A stretch of 64,000 nucleotides of DNA. It comes from Aporrectodea caliginosa (Eukaryota > Annelida > Clitellata > Crassiclitellata > Lumbricidae). Positions 1 to 10,376 of this stretch are shown in pieces. The position numbers were made by a program, and so were the translations under genes. How positions within the stretch are numbered: the stretch's first letter is position 1; every line of letters starts with the position of its first letter. The stretch covers positions 1,141,001 through 1,205,000 of the forward strand of contig JACEVL010000154.1 of the NCBI GenBank assembly GCA_020284085.1, given 5' to 3'. A model generated the notes under the pieces. It was not told the origin of the DNA. It did not search any database and saw only the letters and a list, made by a program, of their open reading frames with translations.

Positions 1-340
1 GGCTGGATCAGAAACCCATTTGTTGGAAATAAATTAGTCCCTAGGCCCGTTCACTTTGAAAGAAGAGAAGAACTCGCTGAAATCGTTACTGGGGAACGCT
101 CAAATTGAAGAATGAGGAGCTGGACTTGCATTCATTTTGGATATTGGTTGAGAGTCGTGAACATTTGCGAATTCTAATGCAGTTTTCGATAGTTAGCCTT
201 ACCTATGCGAATTCGGATTTTCTACATGACCATCATAAAAACAAAAAGGGAGAATGGCACTTGTCTGCTGAGGACGAATTATTACGTGTGTATCTCTACG
301 ATTCGTCCGCGATTTAAACTGTTATACGTTGAGCCATCAG
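1..340 (+). pseudogene. hAT transposase C-terminus (ZBED-like), broken
   Basis: Frame 1 opens with WIRNPF and REELAEI, then the similarity moves to the frame starting near 105 (EELDLHSFWILV) and again to the frame from 205 (CISTIRPRFKLL). This order, a W-NPF block, an FW block and an STIRPR block, matches my memory of the C-terminal dimerisation region of ZBED5/SCAND3-type hAT transposases. A stop at 106-108 and at least two frame changes show it is dead. Family assignment rests on recalled motifs, not a search. Confidence 0.5.
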
Positions 341-740
341 GCACAGAGTTTACACTAAATTTTATGACAGTTATTTGTTCATGTAGTACATTTTTTCTAT
401 TACACTGCTCCAGGATATATTCAATATTCTATCCACCTGTCGGAAATAGTTGCTGGCGAAATGCAATAAAAATGTTGTTGTTCACTGACATCGTTTTCGT
501 GCACTACAATACAGTGCTAATTAATTAAGTAATCACTGGTAGTGTAATATTAAAATAACTCTATCAGAAAATTCCAAAATTCTAAAACCTAAATATGTAT
601 ATCTAATATTCCAACATGACAAGTTAAAATTACGTTTATTTCTTTAAATATATAGTGGACGGATGAAGCGTGCTGGGTTCCGTGAGCAAATAAGTGCTCT
701 GTGTAGGGTTCCGCCACTACAAAAAGGTTGAAAACCACTG
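1..740 (+). mobile_element. hAT DNA transposon, 3' part (runs off window start)
   Basis: The element begins before the window. Its right end is a hAT-type terminus, GGTTGAAAACCACTG, at 726-740. The left part codes for the C-terminus of a hAT transposase. The stretch from about 340 to 720 is AT-rich with no coding similarity I recognise. The 8-bp target duplication should be GGTTATAG (741-748), with its partner outside the window. Confidence 0.6.
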
Positions 741-900
741 GGTTATAGAAATACCCGATGCAGGTACCACCAAATAACAGTCATCAGCATATTTAAATAG
801 TTGGTTTCCGGTTGGAAAGCCTTTAGACCAGAAATTACTAGTAATCAGGAAGTTAGCTGAACCAGTCCAGACCATTGAACCAAACTAGAGTTAATACACT
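741..900 (-). pseudogene. LINE reverse transcriptase fragment (YADD box)
   Basis: The minus strand at about 757-800 reads KYADDCYLVVPA, the catalytic YADD box of a non-LTR reverse transcriptase. Upstream (higher coordinates) is a fragment resembling the segment that precedes YADD in other copies here. No open frame is longer than about 30 codons. It abuts the hAT end at 740. The stretch 900-1040 shows nothing recognisable. Confidence 0.5.
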
Positions 901-1363
901 GTAAGATGAGATAATGCCACAGAACTTGGTACAATGCACTTAACGATATAGTAATGCAATCACCCCCTTATGCACAAAGTCCGGAATGGGTAGGAAGGCA
1001 AGCTATTATTCCTTGCCGTGTTGAAGGGCCTTAGAGAATAGAGATCTCTCGCATGACTGGGCATGCTTTAGTCAGGATGGATTCTGTCAGTACAGACAGT
1101 AAAAGCAGCTTGCATACAGATATGGTCATCAATCAGCATTGCACTAAATTGCAAGCAGAAATAGCGTATGCCAGCATCGTCCATGGATCAGGCATAGAAC
1201 CCGCTAACTTCGTCCCTGTCCACCCTCTAACCATCTCCTCAAGTATGAAGATGACTGCTACCTCATAATACCTTGATCCAATAGTGCCTCGGTACCTTTA
1301 GAACTGGAACTTGTGTCACGTTGGACTGCAGAATGCAATCTGAAGCTCAGCCACAATAAATCG

Positions 1364-1473
1364 TATGGATGGATGGATGGATGGATGGATGATTGAACAG
1401 ATGGATAGATGGAAGGGTGGATTGGTGGATGGACGGACGGATGGATGGATGGATGGATGGATGGATGGATAAA
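1364..1473. repeat. GGAT microsatellite, interrupted
   Basis: Two pure runs of the tetranucleotide GGAT (about 1364-1391 and 1438-1470) are separated by a degenerate GGAT-like stretch. The minus-strand frame here ([11 protein letters not shown]) is simply the translated repeat and is not a gene. Confidence 0.9.
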
Positions 1474-1823
1474 TGATTTGGCTAACTCTTTTTGGACCAT
1501 ATAAACTACAGATGGAAAGCTGGCTTTTCTTGGATTAATTGACTCTTTGATTGATTGATGGATAGATCGATAGATATAATTGTCACACGGGGACTGGAAA
1601 GGGTTACCAGTATGTTGACCCTGAGTGTCATAGTCTCAGATGGCTTAGGTTTTGTGGGTCATGTCCAGCGCATTTGTTGTCCGACGTGCCAATCCTTCTA
1701 TGCAATGTGCACTCTTGTTGCTCATGGCTTCAGTGGTTCTCACCTACAGGATGTGGTGAGGGATATAACACTGGCCAGAATGCTATATGCCTCCCTGGCT
1801 TGGTAGGGCTTTATTGACTAGGG

Positions 1824-2170
1824 CAGGGGTCTCCAAAGTACGGCCCGCTGGCCACATCCGGCCCGCCAAGGCCTTTAATCTGGCCCGCGGAACTCTCCTT
1901 GAAGAAACAAACTAAATTGGGAAACTTTTAACGCCGCTGTACTCTAACATGCATATTGCCAAAATCCATGTTGCTGTTTGTAAGGCACACCATTGCAGTG
2001 CTCAAAGAGTACAATATTCTGAGACATTATGAATCCAAGCATTCATCGCATTACTCACAATTCATTGGACAGCTGCGCACAGAGAAATTTTGTTCTTCTG
2101 AGTTTTGGCCCGTGGAGCTTTAGAAAGTCAGCAATGTGGCCCCCCCACTGGAAAACTTTGGAGACCCCTG
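1824..2170. mobile_element. Non-autonomous hAT MITE, 347 bp, with 8-bp target duplication
   Basis: The ends are inverted copies, CAGGGGTCTCCAAAG at 1824-1838 and CTTTGGAGACCCCTG at 2156-2170. The flanks are an exact 8-bp duplication, GACTAGGG, at 1816-1823 and 2171-2178, which is diagnostic of hAT. The start (CGGCCCGC, CATCCGGCCCGCC) is the widespread CAGGGGTCTCCAA type. No transposase coding is present, so it must have been moved by a related autonomous element. It is inserted in the LINE fragment at 1041-2360. Confidence 0.9.
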
Positions 2171-2242
2171 GACTAGGGTGACCGGTACCGACTCCAGTCT
2201 TCATACGCCGCCTTATCAGATTCCATTAGCTCCCTGAGGATA

Positions 2243-2300
2243 CTCCCTCCTCTTAACAGCTCCTTCCTCTTAACAGCTATGTGCTGTTAAGAGGAGGGAG
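2243..2300. repeat. Short perfect inverted repeat (18-bp arms)
   Basis: CTCCCTCCTCTTAACAGC at 2243-2260 is perfectly complementary to GCTGTTAAGAGGAGGGAG at 2283-2300, with 22 bp between. The loop holds a third partial copy of the left arm (TTCCTCTTAACAGC), so it looks like a small direct plus inverted duplication inside the decayed LINE. Confidence 0.8.
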
Positions 2301-2360
2301 ATTTCAGCCTCTTCACTGCTGTCCTGATGGATGGGGGTCATGTAATGCATGACCTGATCC

Positions 2361-2747
2361 GGCCGGTCAAAGCCAACTCCTAACACCTGGGCCTGCAGGC
2401 CCATAACCACACAATCCCTCCGGCAGATGGCATGATGAGGAAACTTTTATCATTAGGTTGATATATCAGATTTAGAATAATATGTGGGATTTGAGAGTAT
2501 TGGACTGTCTTGATCAGCTCAGTGGATGATTGACGTATGTTTATGTTTATTACTGTGTCTATGCACCAAAATTCGGATAGCAATTTGGTCAAAATTGGTC
2601 AATTAAAGAATATTCTTATCTTATTTTATTTAATTGGTATAAGTTTGTACGGGTGTTGATGGATGTGTTCTATAGGCATAGATAGCATGAGGTGTGACTA
2701 CCTAACCATAGCATTTATTGTCTACAGGATGATTCGTTATAGCAGAA
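2361..2747. other. No recognisable feature
   Basis: AT-rich sequence between a LINE remnant and the decayed protein family. The short frames here have no motif I recognise. Confidence 0.6.
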
Positions 2748-3729
2748 ATGTCTCATCAATGTCATAACAGCCAAGATGCATTCTGTTACATTTGTGGCAA
2801 GTATGAACTTAAGCCTCAAAGATGCAGTAGGACTACACTTATTAAGAAAGCATATGAGCTCTATTTGGTTGTAAAATTGGTGATGAATACAAACCCTGGA
2901 TTCTTGCATTTGCTGTGCAACAGATGCCATTGATGTGAAGCTTAGCTCAAAGGTACCTGGCAGTCAGTGCCATTAACAGTCCCTCGATATGGTGAGAACA
3001 GAAGGATCACATGACCGACTGTTACTTTTGTCTGACCAATGTCTCTGACTTCTCTGCTATAAATAAGAAATATATTGAATACCCCAATCTGCCTTCAGCC
3101 TTGAGACCAGTGCTGCATGACAGCAACTTTGCCTGGCTGACATCAGCAGAGTGGTGCATAAACGGCAGTTATGAAAACAGGGCATGGAGCCTGGATGAGG
3201 CAGATGAAGATGCCACAATACACAAGTCAGACATGGAAAATGACATTGATCTACATTTTGAACCGCTTATTTCTGTTGAGCCTCATCTGAAAACACAGTC
3301 AGAACTAAATGACCTGGTCAGGTATTTAAGCTTGTCAGAAACAAAGCAGAAGTACTTGATTTAAAACCACAATGATGAAGTTTCCTGTAATCAGTTATGA
3401 AACTTTCTGTCTTGTGGACTAGTGAAAAAGATATGAGAAATTACTTTGCACAGATTGATAACTGTTTCTGCACTGATGGGTTGTTCGTGGCTTTGGGTTG
3501 TGAGCATGACTCACAACAATGGCATCTTTTTTAACTGCGCATGTCATCGGCCATGTCAGTTGCTGATCAACTTCTCCATCATTTCGACGGATTATTTCGT
3601 CTAGATGCAGAATTTTCGCAGTAGCTTCGGATATGCTGAAGTTTTCTGGTGCTAGGTTTGCGTACTGGACTTATTTATCGGTTTTGCCAAGTAAAAGATT
3701 TTTGAGTTTGAAGGTATTTTGTTCGCAAG

Positions 3730-3985
3730 TCAACTTGGCCTATGTGATTGCATCGGCCCATCCTTCTGATGTGTACAGTCGAGCCTCAGGCCCTCAGCCA
3801 TACGGACCGTGTACACCGCCTGTAGCCGAGTGTTTTCGTCTCGGTGGAGGACGACCGACGCAGGCCACTGGAGGCACTTCAATCTACTAAATGACACACG
3901 ATGAATGCCTTCTTCTGCGTGATCCTTGTGCCTCAACGAAAAGCCGGCGCTATATAAATTCTCAGAATGAATTAATGAATTAATC
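3730..3985 (+). repeat. LINE or SINE 3' end with GCGCTATATAAATT terminus
   Basis: The segment ends in GCCGGCGCTATATAAATT followed by an AATGAATTAATGAATTAAT tail. The same GGCGCTATATAAAT terminus with short tandem tails closes several LINEs in this window (4494, 47020, and 12050 on the other strand). No coding block is clear, so it is either a heavily truncated LINE or a SINE sharing that 3' end. The stretch 3366-3729 before it holds no recognisable feature. Confidence 0.5.
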
Positions 3986-4224
3986 TTTTTATAGATTTGT
4001 CAGAGTATGAGCCTGAAAGTTGTCTTGCTACATCGATCCTTGTTACATCCATCCTTCAATAGCCAATAGGCTATGCAATACACATAGAAAGAAACCTAAA
4101 AAACATGGAGCTGTTGTTGAAACTTATACATAACGACAAATAAAACTGGAATATCTTTGCTGATCTGAAGGTAGTGCACTGCCACTAGGAATGTTGTTCA
4201 TTTTTTGCAAATGGGACACTGTAC

Positions 4225-4530
4225 TAAAGAGTCTCATTACCCCAGTATCTTCTCTACACAGTCGTTCCTCCCTTCGGTCCTCGACCCGTGGTTACTTGGT
4301 TGTCCCGCGGGTGCGTACTTCTATGGCCCAGTCTAGGAGTTTCGCTATTGTTGGTCCCAATAGCTGGAACCAGTTACCTCAGTCCCTCAGGACTGACCTT
4401 TTTCTATTTCTTTTGACCAGTTCCGCAAGCGCCTGAAAACCTCCCTTTATCAATGAAGAGACTGGCTCAGGTCGGGAGCGCCTCTGTTTTGAGTGGCGCT
4501 ATATAAATGCTTGATTACGATTACGATTAC
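4225..4530 (+). pseudogene. L2/CR1-type LINE, 3' end
   Basis: The frame at 4230-4436 carries the final ORF2 block, RSSLRSSTRGYLVVPRVRT, AQSRSFAIVGPNSWNQLP and SLRTDL, like the C-terminus of the 513-codon LINE frame at 45405-46946. It is followed by a 3' untranslated part ending in GTGGCGCTATATAAATGC and an ATTACG tandem tail. It is severely 5'-truncated and inserted in the decayed protein-family copy. Confidence 0.7.
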
Positions 4531-4716
4531 ATTCAAGAGAACTGATCGCTCCATAAGTTTTTGGTTCCAGGGTAGAAAAATGTGTCAAATGACACATTTG
4601 TTGACAAAAAAGGAGATTGGACTTATGAGAAATTTCATAAAAGCCATGAACAAGAAAGGTGAAGGATTTCAATATTTGAGAACAATATTTTCAAGAATAG
4701 CAGATGCCAAGATTAA

Positions 4717-5806
4717 CCCCTTAGCTGCCGTATTGATGAGCAGTGCTCGTCATGAATTATCTGTATGCTGTGTGCTCTTATAACGAGCACCGCTTGTCAT
4801 AAATACAGTCACATCTGTGCTTAGTGTGGCACTGGAGGCACTACAAAGCCTAGGCACATGAAAGTCAGTACAGTATTTTCTGCAATGTTTGGACTACTAT
4901 TGGGCTGCTTTTGTGCTCTGTTTGTAAAGTTGTTGTCAGTGCTAGAAGTGCTAAATGTGTTGCACGTTTTTAGGTGTTTTATCACAGATGTTTGCAGTTA
5001 CTAGTGGCATTTTATTGCGATAACATTCAACATTTTTTCGATCGCTTTTGACATATTCCTGGCTGCAAAGAACTTTACTAAAGAACAAGTGCTTCGTGTG
5101 TTAGAAAATAGAGATTATAGTTTATTACAAGAAAACAGTGGCTCGGAAAGTGTTTGAAAGTTTTGTAGCCTATCCAGCCTCAGCCAAGCACATACCTAAG
5201 GATGATAAAATTATACATTATATCTGATATCAGAGTATATCACTGTATTATTTTTAATAATATTAATGTTTCCCAAAAAGTTGTTTGTGCATGCTCCTGC
5301 CTCCGCGTCACAGAGCCAAAACTTGTGTGAGCATCGGCGCCTTTTGTGCCATGGATCCCAGGCCCCTGCAAGAAAGGAAAGCGAGGTGAAAACCGTTTCT
5401 ACTGCACCAAGTGTCTATCAAAACCTGCTCTTTGCATTGATGATTGCTTCGCTGCATGTCATACTAAGAAATATGATGATGATGATGATATATTCGTTTA
5501 TATCATCATCATCATCATATTTCTTAGTATGATCTGGGTGAAATAGTGACCCAGTCTGCAGCAGTTGCCCTGAACATTCAGTTCCAAGTACCCGTACCTT
5601 TCTAGCATACTAGGTATTCAGTATCTGTTGAAAATAAATGAGCAGCAACAGCAATGTTCACATGAACAATATTTTTATTCTTATTATTACGAATTATAGT
5701 CATTGCAACAGCAAATGCAGCAAAGGAACTACAATTGCAGCAGTAAAATTTCTTACATCTGCGTGCTGGCTGTTGTTTGACCTATGACCGCCTGCCAGCT
5801 AAGAGG
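4717..5806 (+). mobile_element. piggyBac-type transposon, internally deleted, TTAA target duplications
   Basis: The element is flanked by TTAA at 4713-4716 and 5807-5810. Its ends are imperfect inverted repeats, CCCCTTAGCTGCC at the left and GCCAGCTAAGAGG at the right. The interior holds remains of a piggyBac C-terminal zinc finger and a probable acidic N-terminus, but no catalytic core. Removing the element plus one TTAA leaves the host coding block continuous (GATGCCAAGATTAAGGAGGG), so it entered that copy while the block was still in frame there. Length is 1090 bp against roughly 2.5 kb for a full element. Confidence 0.85.
5075..5545 (+). pseudogene. piggyBac transposase remnant (N-terminal and C-terminal zinc finger)
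   Basis: At about 5076-5155 the frame reads FTKEQVLRVLEN and LLQENSGSES, like the acidic start of piggyBac transposases. At 5370-5465 it reads C-KKGKRGENRFYCTKC, PALCIDDCF and CHTKKYD, the cysteine/histidine-rich C-terminal finger (C..C, LC..CF, CH) of the family. The whole DDD nuclease core is absent. After the finger the frame runs through an ATG/ATC-repeat hairpin (5473-5525). It cannot be active. Confidence 0.6.
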
Positions 5807-6264
5807 TTAAGGAGGGCATTTTTATTGGTCCACGAATCAGACACTTCATCAATGACAAGCGGTTTGATGATCTGCTAGTGGAGGCCAGAGAAATTTACAT
5901 GGAAGGCATTCAAGGATGTTGTTGATAATTTTCTTGGCAACTACAGAGAACCAAACTATAAGCAACTGGTTCACAACGTGCTTCAAGCATACAAAACCAT
6001 AAAGTGCCAAACATCACTGAAGACTCATTTTCTGCACTCAAACACTTGGATTTCTTCCATGCTAATCTTGGTGCAGTCAGTGACACACATGGGGAAGGTT
6101 TCACCAGGACATTGTGACGATAGAAAAGTGGTATCAGAACACTGGAATCCATCAATGTAGGCCGATTATTGTTGGACACTGAAACAAGAAGCATCCGATG
6201 CTGAGTACAAACGAAAATCAGCAGTAAAACAATTTGAACTCGGTTGAATTAATATAATACTTTA

Positions 6265-7690
6265 TACTTTATACAGGCTAATATTGATTCTACTCGCAAA
6301 TCCACGGAAAACTCCCCTCCTCCTGTCTTCTCCTCCACTGCAGCTGTTCTCTCTTCATGGAAGCCTCTTCAACTCATTATGGACTCTTCTTCGAAGTCAT
6401 GCAAACTTGACTTACTTCCTCCATTCTTAGATAAGGAATTAATAGATGAACTTGTTCCCTTTTTGGTAATACTATGTAACTCTTCGCTGGCCCAGGACTG
6501 CTTACCTGCATTGCATAAAAGGGCTGTGGTTTTCCCTTCCATCAAGCGACAAGGTCTTGACCCTGGCACCCCTTCAAATTACCGCCTTATCTCAAACTTG
6601 TCTTTCTCTCGAAGCTTCTTGAGAAATGTGTGTCTGTGCAACTGGTCCACTACCTTGAGCTACACTGTAATGCCTCCTGTTCAATCTGGATTTAGGAAAT
6701 TTCATTTGACGGAATCTCTTATGATGAGTTTTCTGACTGATGTATTTCATGCCGTTGATCATGGCCATGTCACTCTACTTTCCCTCTATGACATTAGAGC
6801 CGCTTTCGACACTGTTGATCGCAACATCCTTCTCGACCGGCTGTCTAATTCGTTTGGGATTACTGACTCTGCTCTTCTCTGGTTCTGCTCATTTCTTACT
6901 GATCGCTCTGTGTAGTTTTTGGTCCCACCTGCTCTGCTTGAGTCCACCTCTCTTACGGCTTACCTCAGGGCTCGGTTCTTGCGACCCTCCTTCTGTTTGT
7001 CCTGTATACCTCGGATCTGGCTGGGGTCCTTGGTCCACTGGGTGTCCTATCCCACCAATATGCTGATGACACGCAGGTTTACCTTCATGGACCTGCAGAC
7101 ACAGCTGCTGTTATGGTTGAGCGTATTCTAGATGCTTCAGCTGCTCTTGACTGGTGGTTGTCCTCAAATCGCCTCCATCTTAACCAAGACAAGACTCAGT
7201 ACATCTGGCTCGGCAGTCGTGCCCAGCGTACCAAGAGTAATACTGACTCCCTTCATCTTCAGTTTCCAAATATGCATTTCTCTTCCTCTGTCCGTGATCT
7301 TGGATTCATTCTCGATCCTGTCCTCTCTCTGTCTGATCACGTCAATAGTGTCTCTCGTTCCTGCTTCTACTACCTACGCCAACTCCGTGCCATCCGCCAA
7401 TCACTCCCACTGCACGCTATCACGACTTTGGTCCATGCATTGATTCCCATAATCAATCTGAGGATTGATTATGGGAATGCGGTCTACATTGGTCTCTCCT
7501 CTACAAATACATCTAAACTTCAGGCATCCTAAATGCTGCTGCCCGCCTCATATGGGCATTCCAAAGTTTGACCATATCTCCTATTTTATCCGTGACTCCC
7601 TTCACTAGCTCCCCATCTGCCAGCACATCCAATTCAAGGTCTGCTCCCTCATGCGAAGCTGTCTTGCTGGCTCTGCTCCTCACTATCTTA
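6265..7690 (+). pseudogene. L2/CR1-type LINE, RT region, frameshifted
   Basis: At 6379-6915 the frame has SSKSCKLDLLPPFL, the RAVVFPSIKRQGLDPGTP and NYRLISNLSF blocks, SGFRKFHLTE, and motif A as YDIRAAFDTVDRNILLDRL. The catalytic YADDTQ lies near 7060-7080 in another frame, then 7113-7532 gives ASAALDWWLSSNRLHLNQDK, SSVRDLGFILDP and YYLRQLRAIRQSLP. It is the same family as the 45.4 kb LINE. At least three frame changes and a stop at about 6914 inactivate it. A 36-bp palindrome replaces the segment before IDYGNAVY. Confidence 0.75.
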
Positions 7691-7885
7691 GGGCTTATTG
7701 TAGTCGTAATCGTAATCTCCAAACTTCTAAAGCGCCACTTGAAATCCAAGTGCAGGGCACCAGCTTCTTCACGAGCGCTGCGTTTAGTCAGAGGGGTTGT
7801 CCAAAAGAGTAGTCCGAGGGAGGTCCGAGTCCGGTTTCCAGAGGATCAGAGAGGGCACAGCAGATGTTAAGGTGGGTGTCTTTTA
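7690..7885 (-). repeat. Short LINE 3'-end fragment
   Basis: On the minus strand the segment ends in GTGGCGCTTTAGAAG and then GATTACGATTACGACTAC, the terminus plus ATTACG tail typical of LINEs here. It abuts the plus-strand LINE, giving tail-to-tail LINE ends. Confidence 0.5.
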
Positions 7886-10215
7886 GGTCGAGGATTCGTA
7901 AACTCTATATTTCTAGAGCGCCCACAAAAGCGAAGTCGCAAGAACCAGCTTATTCACAGGCAAGGACTGGAGGGTACAGGATCAGATGAGTAAGAGTTCA
8001 GAGTGGAAAGCCTTTTGGGGGTGATGGATAGAGGAGCCTGAGGCAGATGATGGTGGGTGATTGGCGATGATGGTGGAGGAATTGAAAAAGGAGAAGGAAT
8101 TCAGGAGGTAGATCATTCAGGAGATGTGGTGCAGTGTTGGATATTGCTCGGTTGGAAAACTTTAGATGAGTAGTGACTGGGGGTCGAGAAAGAGTGAGAA
8201 CAGAGGATGATCGAGTAGAACGGGCTTGCTGGATGGTGAAGAGTTCGCAGAGATTTCTGGGCTAGGAGTGTTGTAGGGAGTTGTGCGCTGAGTTGTAGGT
8301 TAGGGAGAGGACTTTGAAGTGAATTTGCTCTGGGATATTTAACCATTGGAGTGATTTGAGGATGGGAGTGATATGATGATGCTTGGGCGTTCTGGTGACG
8401 GCTCTGGCCAGTGAGTTTTGGATGAGCTGCAGATGCTTTAGTTGGGTGGATTCAAGGTTGAGAATGAGGGAATTGCAACAGTCGAGCTTTGAGTGGACAG
8501 TGAAGGTAGCAATAGCGGAGGCAGTTTTGAAGTCGAGCATGGGTCGGATGCGGCGAAGGTCACGAATGTGCATGAAGCAGGAGCGCGAGAGGTTGGATAT
8601 GTGATTAGAGAAGGAGAGATGTGGATCAAAGGTTACACCACAGAGGCATGAGAGGTGAAGGCAAGAGATGAAGAGTTAATGGATAGGTGTATTGAAAGGT
8701 CAGGGATTTTCTTGATTTGGTCAGGAAGTCCTAGGATGATGAATTCTGTTTTGGAAGGGTTGAGGCAGAGGAGGTTGGACGACATCTATTGAGAGACTAG
8801 GTTAACCACATTGAGTAGTTTTGCAATGGAGGTGGAAAAAGAGCTTGGGAAGAAGGATATGTAGAGTTGGAGGAGGATTGTATGAGATGGCTTAATGGTG
8901 TGGTATACAGAATGAAGAGCAGTGGACCCAGGACGGAGCCTTGAGGGACACCACAAGAAAGTGGGAGGGGTTGCAAACAGTGGCTGGAGGGTTTAACAGA
9001 GAAGGATCTGGAAGACAAGTAGGACTGGAACCATAATAGAGCAGTGCTAGAGACGCCAAACCAAGATGACAGTCGATGAAGAAGTAGGCTGTGATCGATG
9101 GTGTCGAATGCGGCGGAGATGTCGGGGAGACAGAGGCAGGAGACTTGCTGATGGCTGACGGCAGAGACCAGTTTATTGTACAGAGAGGCGAGTAGAGTTT
9201 CTGTGGAGTGATGTTTAGTGAAGCCAGATTGGTGGGGTTGAGTGAGTTAGAAGAGAGGTGGTCGTTTAGCCTCACCAGGACAATTCGTTCAGTTAATTTA
9301 GATAGAAAGGAAAGGTTGGAGATGGGTCAGTGATTAGTGTTGACAGCTCTCCAGAGGTGCCGAGGGTTGGAGGAGCTGGAATGGATGAGTGAGGAGTAGT
9401 ATTTCTTTTTGGCAGCAGCGATGAGTTTATGGTATCTGTTTGTGGCTGATTTGAGGTTGATGAGGGCTTTTGCTCTGGATCGATGGTGCGCTGGTAGATG
9501 TGCTCAAGTTGCATACGAAAAGATTGAAAAGCTTGGAGGTAGGAAGTGAACCAAGGGTTGCTTTTCTGTGAGCCACCAGAGATTTATGCAGACTTTGAGC
9601 GAGGGAAACCTTGCAAAGAGTAGCCAGGTGATTTGCAGTCAGCTATATGGGCACTAGAAGATGAAGTGGAGATCCAGGTTTCTTGGAGGGCAATTAGACC
9701 AGGTGGGCGAGAGCAGGAGGCAATATCGCTTAAGACAATGGCGTTTTTAGGATTTAGGAGAGACCGAATATTTAGCAAATAGAGAAGAAATTTCTTGCTG
9801 TAAGACCTGGTTGCATGATGCTAGGAGTGTGTGCTGGGTTGAAGTGGGATATGGTTGGAGTGGTTGCAGAAACTGGCCCAGGGCTCAAACTGAAGTCGCT
9901 GCATAAAAGAAGTAGAGATGGAAATAATTTCAGAGGTTTTAAATAGATGCGAGGTGGTGTGAGGAAGATTGACAACGGAATGAATGTAAGGCCGCCATAT
10001 TCGGTCGTGGCTGTTGTGCTTGGTGCGCGTGGGTGAGGGGAGTAGGAACTAGGAAGCATGGAATGTGAGGCAGCGGAGGGAGAGGCGGAGGAGGAGCGTT
10101 GATGGATGCATGGGATGAAGCGGATGAAGATGATTGGTCGGATGAGTAATGGCGGTGCAGAGGCAGGGATTTCAAAAACTAAGGGTTCAGACAGAAGGGA
10201 AAATGTCAGCATTTA
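7886..10215 (-). pseudogene. CR1-like LINE, 5' region to 3' end, heavily decayed
   Basis: Read on the minus strand, 9772-10212 may be the 5' or ORF1 end. At 9584-9778 it reads LNIRSLLNPKNA, LIALQETWIS and SPGYSLQGFPR, the APE-endonuclease start. At 8892-9018 the block is SCGVPQGSVLGPLLFILY, the RT thumb-side motif, and at 8262-8573 HIRDLRRIRPMLDFKTA, NSLARAVTRTPKHHHITPIL and LTYNS, the CR1-type C-terminus. The 3' end is a TGGGCGCTCTAGAAATATAG terminus near 7890. Every domain is in a different frame. This is a second LINE family, distinct from the one at 6.3 and 45.4 kb. Confidence 0.7.
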
Positions 10216-10376
10216 GGCCATTTCAGACAGATTATAAAATTGGAATGGACTCACCATCTCCATGAATAGGTCCATACTGAAAACCAGGATTGGTAATTGA
10301 AAGGAGACGCCAAAAAGGAAGGAAGTCAAGCTTATGAGAAGAAGCGCCGTGCATCTGCTGGCACCCCACGTGACCC

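Larger units (their letters stand above)
1041..2360 (+). pseudogene. CR1/Jockey-group LINE, C-terminal RT region, interrupted
   Basis: Coding similarity appears in pieces. At 1053-1268 the YASIVHGSGIEPANFV block matches the VQGSG-GP-SYVV block of the well-preserved LINE at 33.6-35.7 kb. At 1590-1806 GLERVTSM, LQDVVRDITLARMLYASLAW and nearby blocks match the C-terminus of the same family. A GGAT-rich microsatellite lies between the pieces, and a hAT MITE (1824-2170) sits a few codons after the LAW motif. Weak coding similarity resumes to about 2360. There are many stops and shifts, so it is inactive. Confidence 0.55.
2748..6235 (+). pseudogene. Degenerate copy of a dispersed metazoan protein family (function unknown)
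   Basis: Collinear coding blocks lie on the plus strand. At 2748-2933 there is a CYICGKYEL...LLCNRCH block with zinc-ribbon-like paired cysteines. At 3011-3364 there are CYFCLTNVS and YPNLPSALRPV, then ELNDLVRYLSLSE. At 4575-4716 the block is IGLMRNFIKAMNK. At 5807-5925 it is GIFIGPRIRHFINDKRFDDL, and at 5911-6235 it is FLGNYREPNY, THFLHS, HWNPSM, DYCWTLK and YKRKS. I recall this block order from uncharacterised proteins repeated many times in arthropod, cnidarian and mollusc genomes; I cannot name a domain. A LINE 3' end and a piggyBac element interrupt it, and stops and shifts elsewhere make it a pseudogene. Its coding blocks may themselves be transposon-derived. Confidence 0.5.

Noticed and set aside
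1258..1500. Minus-strand 80-codon frame rich in HPSI
   Set aside because: Translation of the GGAT microsatellite.
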